64,000 nt of DNA from Mycoplasmopsis cynos (GTDB lineage: Bacteria; Bacillota_I; Bacilli_A; Mycoplasmatales; Metamycoplasmataceae): assembly GCF_900660545.1 (NCBI RefSeq), contig NZ_LR214986.1, positions 620,001 to 684,000 of the forward strand, given 5' to 3'. This document shows, one piece after another, positions 45,269 to 53,839 of the stretch. Both the position numbers and the translations under genes were made by a program. The first letter of the stretch is position 1. Each line of letters opens with the position of its first letter. The notes beneath the pieces are model-generated. The model was given only the letters and a program-made list of their open reading frames with translations. It had not been told where the DNA came from and ran no database searches.

Positions 45269-45501
45269 GCCGCGAGCTTATATTTTTTAATCTCCCCGCT
45301 CTTAATTGCAATTAAGAGGCCTTACTTTTTTAAAAGAGTAAGCAAAAACTTTTGCAAAAACACTTTGTGTTTTTGGTTTTCATATAATCTTTTTTAAAAA
45401 TAAAAACTTTAGTAAAGTTTAAATAACATTTTTTTACTAATAAGTTGCATATGACTTTTATATGTATCCTTTAAAAAATAAATATAATTTTCTTTTTTTA
45501 T

Positions 45502-45622
45502 AGTATAATACTTATACAGGTTTTGGTAAAACACTGTGCACTGTATTGGTAGAACATAATGTTTAAGCGCTATGTGCTAGCGCCAACAATATAGGGAGGG
45601 ACTGCTGAAGGCAGTCTTTTTC
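45502..45622 (+). ncRNA. Candidate structured RNA upstream of the DUF3800 gene
   Basis: A TATAGTATAATAC promoter box (45500-45512) is followed by about 105 nt rich in nested helices: ACAG/CTGT enclosing GTTTT-GGT-AAAAC, then TTGG/CCAA enclosing AACA-TAA-TGTT and GCGCTA-TGTGC-TAGCGC. It ends in an intrinsic terminator GACTGC-TGAAG-GCAGTC plus five T (45600-45621). It therefore looks like an independent transcript ending 36 bp before the DUF3800 start. Structured RNA motifs upstream of DUF3800 genes have been described by comparative genomics; whether this is one of them is inference. Confidence 0.55.
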
Positions 45623-45657
45623 TACCTTTTTATTTTTAAAAAGAAGGGATGGGGACA

Positions 45658-46363
45658 ATGCATTTATACATATACTGCGATAAATCGGGGGTTTTTGATA
45701 AAAATCACAACAATTTTTATGTAATATCAGGTTACATATTTTTAAACCAAAGCGAAATATCAAAAGCAGTGGCAAAATATGATTCAATTGAAAAAGATAT
45801 AAGAAAAATAAAGAAAATTCCTAATGAACAAGAGATAAAAGCTAGTTTCTTAAGAAGGGATTTCAAGAGTAAAAAGGCGTTTATTGAATTCTCTCAATAA
45901 TTACACAAAATTTGCTATTATAATAAAACTAAAAGAAGTTATTGAAGAAATATATAATCATAAAAGAGATAAGCAAAGATTTCAAGACTATGCCTTTTCG
46001 AGAGGAATAAAAGAGGTTTTATTAAAATTAAAAAATAATAAAATCTTAAATTTAGATGAAATTGAAAACATTACAGTGAATTTTGATAATAGACCTATTG
46101 CAAGTAGTGGTAAATATGATTTAAAAACTTCTCTACTAAAAGAATTGCGCGACGGAAAGTTTAATATTAATTGAGATTGATTTATTCCTGGGATTTTAAA
46201 AAATCTTAAAAACATCAAATTAAATTATTTAAATTCTAAAAATAATTATTTAATTAGGGCTAGTGATATAGTAGCTAATTCGGTATGACACAAAGCACGA
46301 TTAAAACCATCTCTTGAAGATTTGAAAGATAATGAAACACTTTATATTATTAAATTACCATAA
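45658..46363 (+). pseudogene. DUF3800 domain protein, frameshifted
   Basis: DUF3800 is a predicted nuclease-like family often linked to mobile elements and defence. The N-terminal part (45658-45900) reads MHLYIYCDKSGVFDK, FYVISGYIFL, matching the YxDxSG opening. It stops at 45900 (SQ*). The remainder continues in the +1 frame from about 45884: SLNNYTKFAIIIKL, VNFDNRPIASSGKYDL, and LIRASDIVANSVW, the conserved Asp-containing end of the family. A one-base change near 45880-45890 restores one frame. After the stop at 46361 the same frame continues KHLKDIFAGYKIKY for 20 codons, so the end may also carry a nonsense mutation. Translation of two pieces or recoding cannot be excluded. Confidence 0.65.
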
Positions 46364-46482
46364 AAACATTTGAAAGATATTTTTGCTGGATATAAAATAA
46401 AGTATGACAATAAATTTTTATAAAAAATAACAATCATAAATTTAAAAAGCGATTTTTATTTTTTACATTAAATTTTCAAATT

Positions 46483-46500
46483 AAAATATCCTACAGTACC
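46483..46500 (+). repeat. 18-bp direct repeat, right copy
   Basis: AAAATATCCTACAGTACC, identical to 45251-45268, followed by a diverged copy of the hairpin block (CAAATCTCTAACA...TTAGCAA...AGAGAAT). Confidence 0.6.
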
Positions 46501-46587
46501 AGCTGTTATTTTCAAATCTCTAACAATACACATTAGCAAGAAAGAGAATCTTACTACACAAAATTTTTTGTAGTCTTTATTCTTATT

Positions 46588-47698
46588 TTATTTCCCTCTC
46601 AACAACATCACCACTTTATCAACAAACTTTTCAACTTGTGGTCTTAATTTTTGAATTGTTATTTTTGCAAGAAAGCTAGGTATAAAGTCTAATTGTTGAA
46701 TCACTTTTGATAATATTTCATATATAACATCTGTGATTTTTATACTTAATACACCATTTTTGTCAACTAATACTAGAAATTTAACGAATTTAAAAAAATC
46801 CTTTTAATTTTGGACCATCCAAAAATTCATTAACTTTAAGTTTTACTTTTTTAGTAATGCTATTTGATAAATTTTTATTTTTTAGTTGTTCTTCTGTTAA
46901 TTCTGCATCTGGTTTTTTAAAATCAAGTTTGATTGATTTAGATTCTAAGTTTGCGCTTTTTAACTTAATATTAAGAGATCACCCTGATTTTATATTTTGA
47001 TTAATTTCTGAGATTTTGATGTTATCATCTATAATGACGTTATGCTTTTTCAAAAATTCTTTTATTTCATTAACAACATCATTATATTCTTTTAATTTAC
47101 CTTTTTCTTTTAACTTTTCAAGAGTTATTTTTCCATTATTGATTAGTTTTTCCTTCAATCCTGTAGGTTTAGCTTTTTCGATTTTGTCTTTTAATGTGCC
47201 TTCAAACCATGATTTATTAACGTAGTAATTATTAAAATTTTTTTGCAATAATTTCTCAGCTTCTTTTAATTCAGTTTCTGTTTTAGGATTTAAAGTAATT
47301 AAAGAACTTTCTGGTTCATCAATATTAAATTTTAAATTAACATTATTAATTTTGGTAATCACTTCTCTTTCGAAATATTCTTTTTCAAAAACTTCATTTA
47401 ATTCTAATTTTGGAACACGAACATTTATTTTGTTATACTCATTAGATAATTTCGGTATTTCATTTAATCCTTCTATAAATTCATTATATTTATTGTAAGA
47501 ATTTAAATCAGTTGATAATATATTATTGCTAAATTCAACATCATAAGTCTTATTCTTATTTTCTTTTTCTAAAGTTTGCTCTTTTCCTTTTTGTGTTTCA
47601 TTTTCATTTTTTACTTCATTCTTAGAGCAGCTTGCTACTACTCCTAAAATAGGTACTGTTGATAAAGCTATAAATTTAGTAAATAATTTTAGTTTCAT
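46588..47698 (-). CDS. Lipoprotein with a probable homopolymer frameshift near the 3' end
   Basis: The signal peptide ends LGVVASC (Cys24). Residues 25-50 are Lys/Glu/Asn-rich, followed by mixed helix and strand of no recognised family. As sequenced the frame stops at 46790 after LKGFF (302 aa). At a run of seven T on the coding strand (46792-46798), adding one base lets the frame continue for about 67 residues (FVKFLVLVDKNGVLSIKI, LDFIPSFLAKITIQKLR, KVVMLLRGK) to a stop at 46588. That continuation has ordinary composition, so the longer form is probably ancestral or phase-variable. A poly-A(18) tract on the plus strand lies 46 bp upstream of the ATG. Confidence 0.65.
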
Positions 47699-47743
47699 TG
47701 TGCATTTCCTTATTTTTAATGTTTTATTGTATTTTAATTCTAT

Positions 47744-47761
47744 AAAAAAAAAAAAAAAAAA
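47744..47761. repeat. Poly-A(18) tract upstream of the lipoprotein at 47698
   Basis: Eighteen A on the plus strand (poly-T on the coding strand), 46 bp before the start, close to where promoter elements would lie. Confidence 0.6.
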
Positions 47762-47879
47762 GAAGAAGTAAATAGCGAAAATATTCAGGACTTATTTCAC
47801 AAATTCGCGAGTTTCATAAACATTGAAAAATTTCAAATTTGTTCTTTTGATTTTAAATGTCTCAACCATTTCTTATTAA

Positions 47880-47907
47880 AAAATATCCGGACAAAATCCG
47901 GATATTT
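47880..47907. terminator. Hairpin of the CCGGA-CAAAAT-CCGG type
   Basis: AAATATCCGG and CCGGATATTT arms. The loop resembles that of the terminator at 15556-15589. Confidence 0.65.
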
Positions 47908-47971
47908 GCTGAATTGCAAAGTCATATGCATTTTTAAAGCTGTATATGACTTTTATAATTTGCTAAAATTA

Positions 47972-47998
47972 TTACTCTCACAGAATTCTGCGAGAGTA
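47972..47998 (-). terminator. Terminator-like hairpin after the trpS-thrS operon
   Basis: TTACTCTC.CAGAATTCTG.GAGAGTAA, one mismatch per arm, 25 bp past the last stop of the minus-strand operon. The T-run is weak. Confidence 0.55.
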
Positions 47999-48022
47999 AA
48001 AAAATATAAAAAAGTACTATAA

Positions 48023-48493
48023 TTAAGACTTTTTGAAAATAGTTTTTCTTACTTTATTAATATAATCTTCTTTAGAAAAAGTCTTAGTTAATGCATAAAA
48101 AATTAAATAAATAACAAAAACGGGGATAGTATCATATTTGTATCAAGTCCACTTTAATATTTTCTCTCCTGAGTTAGAATTTGAATCAATTGCATAAACC
48201 GGAATTCAAAATATAGTAATAACAATAGCAATTATAAATGCTACAATTTGTAAATAGATTAATCTTAAATTATTGGTTAAGACTAAAAATAAAGCTAAAA
48301 AACTAAATATAGCAGTGAATATAAAACTAGATATTATTCTTCATGTAACAGAAAGTTCTCAATTTGTATCTAAAAATAATCTTCATTGAATTACTTTATC
48401 ACTTAGTAAAAACATACCCAAAGAAGATAAACCAAGTAATATAAAGAAGATTTTTTCTAATATATTCTTTTGATAAACAGGTTTATTAAACAT
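48023..48493 (-). CDS. Membrane protein of unknown function (156 aa)
   Basis: Starts [20 protein letters not shown]; the ATG overlaps the thrS stop (TAATG), so it is translationally coupled. Four likely transmembrane segments: residues about 12-31, 52-75, 81-103 and 124-142. The C-terminus is basic (NKVRKTIFKKS). Five or more Trp are encoded by TGA. No family was recognised. Confidence 0.75.
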
Positions 48494-50238
48494 TACTCTT
48501 TTGATGCTTTAAGTTTTGAAATGAAACAAATAAAACTTTCAATATCTAATGAAATAGTTTCTTCTTTACCATATTCACGGTATGAAACAGTTTTTGATAA
48601 TCTTTCTTTTTCACCTAAGATTACTTGAATTTTAGATTTAGACATTTGCGCCTCACGAATCTTTTTACTTAATCTTTCTTGTCTTAAGTCAATTTTTGAG
48701 CGAAAACCTAAACCAAAAAGTTTTTGATTAATTTCTTTTGCATAATCGACATCTTCATCATTGTTTGTTGCTGGAATAACTGTAATTTGTTTTGGAGCTA
48801 ATCAAAATGGTAAAACTCCTTTAGTTTGCTCTAATAAAATTGATACAAAACGTTCATATGTACCAACTAAACCACGATGTATCATTACTGGTATTTCTTC
48901 TTCATTATTTTTATTTATAAATGAAATATTAAAACGTTGAGGCAATAAAAAGTCCAATTGTAAGGTCGAAACTGTTATTTCATGTCCTAATGCAGTAAAG
49001 ATTTGAATATCCATTTTTGGTCCATAAAATGCTGCTTCACCAATTTTTTCTTCGTATTCAACATTTAATTCATTTAGAACACTTCTTAACTCATTTTCAG
49101 CTTCATTTCACATTTGATCATCATCAAAATATTTTTCCTTATTTTCTGGATCTCTAAGAGACAATGAAACATAACTAATTTGAATTTTAAATGATTCTAG
49201 GGTTTCTTTAATTAATTGATACATTGATTTAAATTCTTGAGCAATTTGGTCTTTTCTAACAAATAAATGACCTTCGGTTAATAACATTCCACGCACTCTT
49301 TCAAGTCCAGTTAAAGCACCAGATTTTTCATAGCGATATAATTGAGATTGTTCTGAATATCTAATCGGAAGATCACGGTAAGATCTTTTTTCAGAGTTAT
49401 AACATAAGATATGATGCGGACAAGTCATTGGACGAGGTATTAATCTTTCATTTTCTACTACAATCGGTCTAAACATATCATCTTTATAATGTTCTAAATG
49501 TCCAGAAATTTTATATAGTTCTTCTTCACCAAAATGTGGTGTTAAAACTTCTATAAATCCATATTTACGATCCATCTGAAGAACTAAGTTTCGTATCTCA
49601 TTATGAATATACATTCCATCTTCTAATCAAAAAGGCATTCCTTGGCCACCTAATTTATTAAAAAAAAATAATTTTAATTCTTTACCAATTTTACGATGAT
49701 CTCTTTCTTTTCTTTCTTTTAATATATTTAAAAACTCATCAAGTTCATTTTGTGTTTCTCAACTAGTACCATAAATTCTAGTTAACTGAATATTATCTGA
49801 ATTTCCCCTTCAATATGCTCCGGCTAAGTTTAATAATTTGAAATGTTTAATTTTTTTAGTATCTTCAACATGATTGCCAGCACATAAATCAGTAAAAATC
49901 ACTTCCTTACTTAATGGATCAATTAAAGCATAAAATGTGATATTTTTTCCTTGTGCTTTTAATTCATCATATAATTCTTTTTTATACGGTTTATTTTCAA
50001 ATGAATAATTTTGTTCAGAAACTTGTTGCATAATCAAATTTCGTGAGGCAAGCTTTTTCATTAATTTTTCAATTTTTAATAATTCAGAATCACTAATTGG
50101 TTCTGGAAACTCAAAATCATAATAAAATCCTTCATCAGTAGCTGGACCAAAGCCGAGTTTAACGTTTGGATATAATTGCTCTACAGCTGCACCTAATAAA
50201 TGAGATGTTGTATGATTAAGTAATTTATTTGCTTTCAT
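48493..50238 (-). CDS. thrS: Threonine--tRNA ligase, lacking the TGS domain
   Basis: 581 aa. Charges tRNA-Thr. It begins directly with the editing domain ([18 protein letters not shown], with the HxxxH motif; later DLCAGNHVE gives CxxxH), so editing residues appear intact. The catalytic core includes [12 protein letters not shown]-like [40 protein letters not shown] and the C-terminal anticodon-binding domain. The N-terminal TGS domain of E. coli-type enzymes is absent. The start lies inside the trpS 3' end (14-bp overlap). Confidence 0.94.
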
Positions 50239-51238
50239 TTTCTTTTACTCCATATAGACCTATTTTAAGTTGTAATTTATTAATTGTTTGTTCTGCAATT
50301 TTAATAGCTTTTTTTGCACCTATGTTTGAAATTTTTTCAACTATCTCAAGAGCTTTATGATATTTACTTTGAATATCAATTAATAATTTTTTCACCTCTA
50401 ATGCTACTTGTTCTTTAAATTCTTTATAATCAGAATCTTTAAATTGTTCTTGTGCTTGCTCTAAACTAACATCTTTCAAAGCAGCATAAATATTTAATAA
50501 ATTCAAAATTCCTGGCTTATGTTCAGATATATAAATCTTATTTTCTGAATCCGTTTTAGCTTTAAGAATTTTGTTATAAGCTTGTTGCGGATCATCAAGC
50601 AAATATATTGTTGATTTAGGACTATTTTCACTTTTAGACATTTTTGCATTCGGATCAGTTAAAGATTTAATCTTAGACCCAATTTTAGGAACTAAACCAA
50701 TAGGCACTTTAAAATTAGCTTTATAGTTTTTATTAAATCTTTCAGCAATATTTCTAGCTAATTCTAAATGCTGTACTTGATCTTCACCAATCGGCACAAC
50801 ATCAGGATTATATAACAAGATATCTCCAGCCATTAAAGTCGGATACATCAATAAACCAGTTGGAATTTTTTCAGTTCCATTCCCTTGTTTTAATTTTAAT
50901 GACTTATCTTTAAATTGCGTCATTCTTTTTAATTCACCAAGGGTTGTTTCACAACAACAAAGTCATTGCATTATCGCATGTTGATGAACTTGCGATTGAT
51001 AAAAAATTGCACTTTTTTGATAATCTAATCCGCAGGCTACATATAAAGCTATTATTGATTCTCTTTGTTTTTTAAGCTCGCTTGGTTTAATTTTTTCAGT
51101 GGTTAAAGCATGTAAATCTGCAACAAAAATATATGATTCATAATCATCTTGCATCTTAATGAAGTTTCTAATTGCTCCAATATAATTTCCTAATGTTAAA
51201 TTACCAGTTGGTTTAATTCCGCTTACCAAACGCTTCAT
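50225..51238 (-). CDS. trpS: Tryptophan--tRNA ligase
   Basis: 337 aa. Class I synthetase; in this organism its product must also decode UGA through the second tRNA-Trp. Signatures: SGIKPTGNLTLGNYIGA (HIGH-like TLGN), ADLHALT, GEDQVQHLELAR, and the KMSKS loop as AKMSKSENS. A TGA Trp in MQWLCCCE joins the two halves. First gene of the trpS-thrS-membrane protein operon. Confidence 0.95.
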
Positions 51239-51385
51239 AATATGCTCCTTCTATTATCAAAAAACAAATCATTTTTAAAATTTAAATATAATTAAAATTA
51301 TATATCAAATTGCTCTAAATAAGAATTTTTATTACCTAAATTAAGCAAATTCATTAGAGATTTTATTTGTTTAAATGTCCATTAA

Positions 51386-51417
51386 AAAACAAGCAATATA
51401 TAAATCTGCTTGCTTTT
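51386..51417 (-). terminator. Terminator after the duplicated-domain lipoprotein
   Basis: AAAAGCAAGCA / TGCTTGTTTTTT stem with T-run in the minus direction, just past the stop. Confidence 0.75.
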
Positions 51418-51431
51418 TAATGGATTAATTT

Positions 51432-52877
51432 TTATTCATCTTCATCATTAGATGAACCGCTTTGATTTGTTGAATTAGTTGAAGATTCAGAAGATGCAGA
51501 AAATGATATTTCTTGTGTAATTTCTTTTTCAATACCTTTTACTTTAAATTTAAAAGTTACTTTTTTTTTAGTTTCATCAATACTAAAATCAAAATATTCT
51601 TGAGTATATGACTTTGTCTTAAAAACATTGAATTTAATTTCATCAGAATTTAAACCATTATGAAGTTTAAATAATTTATTGTCTTGTCCATTACCACCAG
51701 ATTTAATTCCAAAGAATGTATTATCATTTTTACCATATTTTTGTATGTGATTTTCGTTTTTAAATTTTTTGCTCTTTTTCTTTACGGTCTCATATTTTTT
51801 CTTAATTTTTTCAAATGTTACAGTATTATCAAACAGTTCAAAAGCATTTTTTCATTTCTCTTCTTTTAAAGCATCAGATGAACCATTTTGGTTTTCGTCT
51901 TTCTTGTCAATACTTGGTTTGTCAGTCTTACTAGTTTCTCCTTTTTCTGTTTTTTTATCATTTGTTTCAGATGTATTATCAGGTTTGTTTTGAGAATTAT
52001 CGCTACCTAGTTTTTCATTTTCTTGATTTGTATTTTTTGCATCATCTTTACCATTTGGGGTTTCAGTTGCTGGGGGTGTTATATTTTCTTTTTCTTTTAT
52101 TTTTCCTTTACTTTCATTAGAAGTTTCTGGTGTAGATGGTTGTTTTGCATCATTTTTTTGTTCTTCAGAACCTTGTGTTTTAGGATCAGGAATATCAAAT
52201 ACTTGAGAAAATACTTTTGAATTCGCACCGTCTTTAACAATATACTTAATAGTTAACTTTTTAGAACTTAAATCATATTCATAATTTAAAAATTGTTGTT
52301 CTTTTTTAAACTTTTCATTGTTAACGATAGTGAATTGAATTAATGAACCCTGAGAATCTAATGTATCTTTTAATTTAAATAAATAATATTTATTCTTTTT
52401 AGATGTATTTTTCACTCTTCCTACACCCTTAAATGAAAAATAATAATGATCTTTTGTATATCTTTGAAGTTGTTTAGATTCTTTATTTTTTTCCGTAACT
52501 TGATCTCAAATATTTTTAAAATGCTTACCATAATCATCTTCATCTACAAATTCAAATGCATTAGATCATTTTTGTTCAAATTCTGAATTTTTGGAATCAT
52601 TATCGCTAGTTTGATTGGGATTTTTATTTTCATTGATTTTCGATTCGGTTTCACCTTCTTTTTTATCCTTATCTCTTTCGGTATCTTTTTTCCCTTTTTC
52701 ACTTTCATTTTTTTGAGTTTCAGTATTATTAGTTGAATCTTCACCTTTTTTTAGGTTTTGCCCATTACCTTGTTTACCACTTTTATCATTTGTATCATTA
52801 CATGCAATTAAACTTGGAAATAATGCAACTGATGATAATAAACCAGCACTAATAAAAATTGTTTTTCATTTTTTCAT
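51432..52877 (-). CDS. Lipoprotein with two copies of a WxNAFE domain (481 aa)
   Basis: The signal peptide ends FPSLIAC (Cys26) after MKKWKTIFISAGLLSSVAL. A charged low-complexity linker (Lys/Glu/Asn/Thr) follows. A domain of about 100 residues appears twice: first beginning EQKWSNAFEFVDE near residue 100, then EEKWKNAFELFDN near residue 345, each with a later strand-rich part (KYYLFKLKD...IQFTIVN, KLFKLHNG...IKFNVFK) and a closing LTIKYIVK / VTFKFKVK. A second linker rich in Glu/Lys/Pro/Ser/Thr separates them. The C-terminus is Ser/Asn-rich. Trp residues are TGA. No family was recognised; a surface-exposed role is likely. Confidence 0.75.
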
Positions 52878-53212
52878 TTTTTACCTACAATGTTTGTTAT
52901 TTTTTATATTTAATAAATAAAAAACATAAAGCTTTTTCTAATTTATAATTTATAAAAGATTTATGTTTTTTTATCTGCTTGCTAAACTTAAACTTAAAGC
53001 AATTTACATATATTACATATAAGAATTTATCATATTTTTTCTTGTTTAATAATTAAAATGTTTTTTTCATATTAAACAAGAAAATATTTCCCTATATTTA
53101 AAATAATGCATTTTTTGGTATAATGATTTTCTATCAAAAATATAATTTTTAACAATATTCTGTAACATCAAGTTTTTGTATTACTTTTCATAAAAAAGGT
53201 ATATAATATGTT
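52878..53212. other. Intergenic region with two inverted repeats
   Basis: It contains an AAAAACATAAA / TTTATGTTTTT hairpin (52919-52972) in the upstream region of the minus lipoprotein, a perfect 15-bp inverted repeat TTTTCTTGTTTAATA (53037-53051 and 53070-53084) with no clear T-run, and TATAAT boxes leading into the SRP RNA. No gene was recognised. Confidence 0.5.
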
Positions 53213-53291
53213 TGCCATTAGAACAATAACCTACTAACTTGGTCAGGATAGAAATATAGCAGCCATATGAAGAAGTGTTGTGTCTGGTGGT
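53213..53291 (+). ncRNA. ffs: Signal recognition particle RNA (4.5S-type)
   Basis: About 79 nt. The SRP core is clear: CTTGGTCAGGATAGAAATA then TAGCAGCC, matching the GGTCAGG...AGCAGCC loop of bacterial 4.5S RNA with a GAAA tetraloop. The ends pair (GCCA with TGGT). A TATAAT box lies at 53202-53207 and a T-run follows at 53292-53297. It partners Ffh in membrane targeting. Confidence 0.9.
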
Positions 53292-53328
53292 CTTTTTTAT
53301 TTATAAAATTATTTTTCGGAGGGTGAAT

Positions 53329-53820
53329 ATGGATGTTTTTTTATCAAAAGAAAATTATGTGTTTAAATATCGTGTTGGAGCCATCATCAAAAATGATGAT
53401 AAAGTTCTTCTTGCGTATGATGGTGAAACTAATAATTATAAATATCTTCCAGGTGGCAAGGTAGAATTTGGCGAATCAATATATCAAGCAATTGAAAGAG
53501 AAATTAATGAAGAGTTAAAAGTAAAACCTTCAAAAATAAAATTATTATTTGCTAATGAATTATTTTATTATTCTAAGATTTCTGAAAAAAATGTTCATGA
53601 GTTGTGCTTTTACTTTTTACTTGATTTAGATTTAAATTCAGAAATATTACAGAATAAGTTTTATACAATCGAAAACAATAGAAAATTATTTTTTGAATGA
53701 GTAAAAATTAATGAATTAGAGAAAATCAATTTTAAACCAGGTCAAATAATAAAACACATCATCAATCCACCTAATGAATTCAAAATATTTAATACTAATG
53801 AAAAAAACCAAGCCCACTAA
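53329..53820 (+). CDS. NUDIX hydrolase
   Basis: 163 aa. The Nudix box is complete: GGKVEFGESIYQAIEREINE followed by EL. It hydrolyses a nucleoside diphosphate linked to another group; the substrate is unknown. Start ATG at 53329 is preceded by GGAGGGTGA; longer frames into the SRP RNA are not used. A TGA Trp lies in FFEWVKI. Its last codons form part of the terminator shared with rpoC. Confidence 0.88.
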
Positions 53821-53836
53821 ATGCTTGGTTTTTTCA
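53806..53836. terminator. Bidirectional terminator overlapping the NUDIX stop
   Basis: AAACCAAGC / GCTTGGTTT stem with a T-run on the plus side and an A-run on the other, between convergent NUDIX and rpoC genes. Confidence 0.8.
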
Positions 53837-53839
53837 TTT

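Larger units (their letters stand above)
44884..45657. other. Hairpin-rich junction after the DUF4116 array
   Basis: A 770-bp strip without an intact gene. In order it holds a TCAAGC/GCTTGA hairpin, a terminator, a transposase remnant, a long hairpin (45109-45175), a hairpin block with a CTAACA/TGTTAG stem, an 18-bp direct repeat (45251-45268), a 20-bp perfect palindrome CTCTTAATTGCAATTAAGAG (45299-45318), three further hairpins up to 45385, and a promoter with a structured RNA leading into a DUF3800 gene. Confidence 0.6.
47699..48022. other. Intergenic region with two hairpins
   Basis: It contains the poly-A tract and promoter of the lipoprotein gene, a terminator-like hairpin at 47880-47907, and another at 47972-47998. 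No coding frame was recognised. Confidence 0.55.

Noticed and set aside
53275-53328. Longer NUDIX start within the SRP RNA end
   Set aside because: It would overlap the RNA gene; GGAGGGTGA fits the ATG at 53329.
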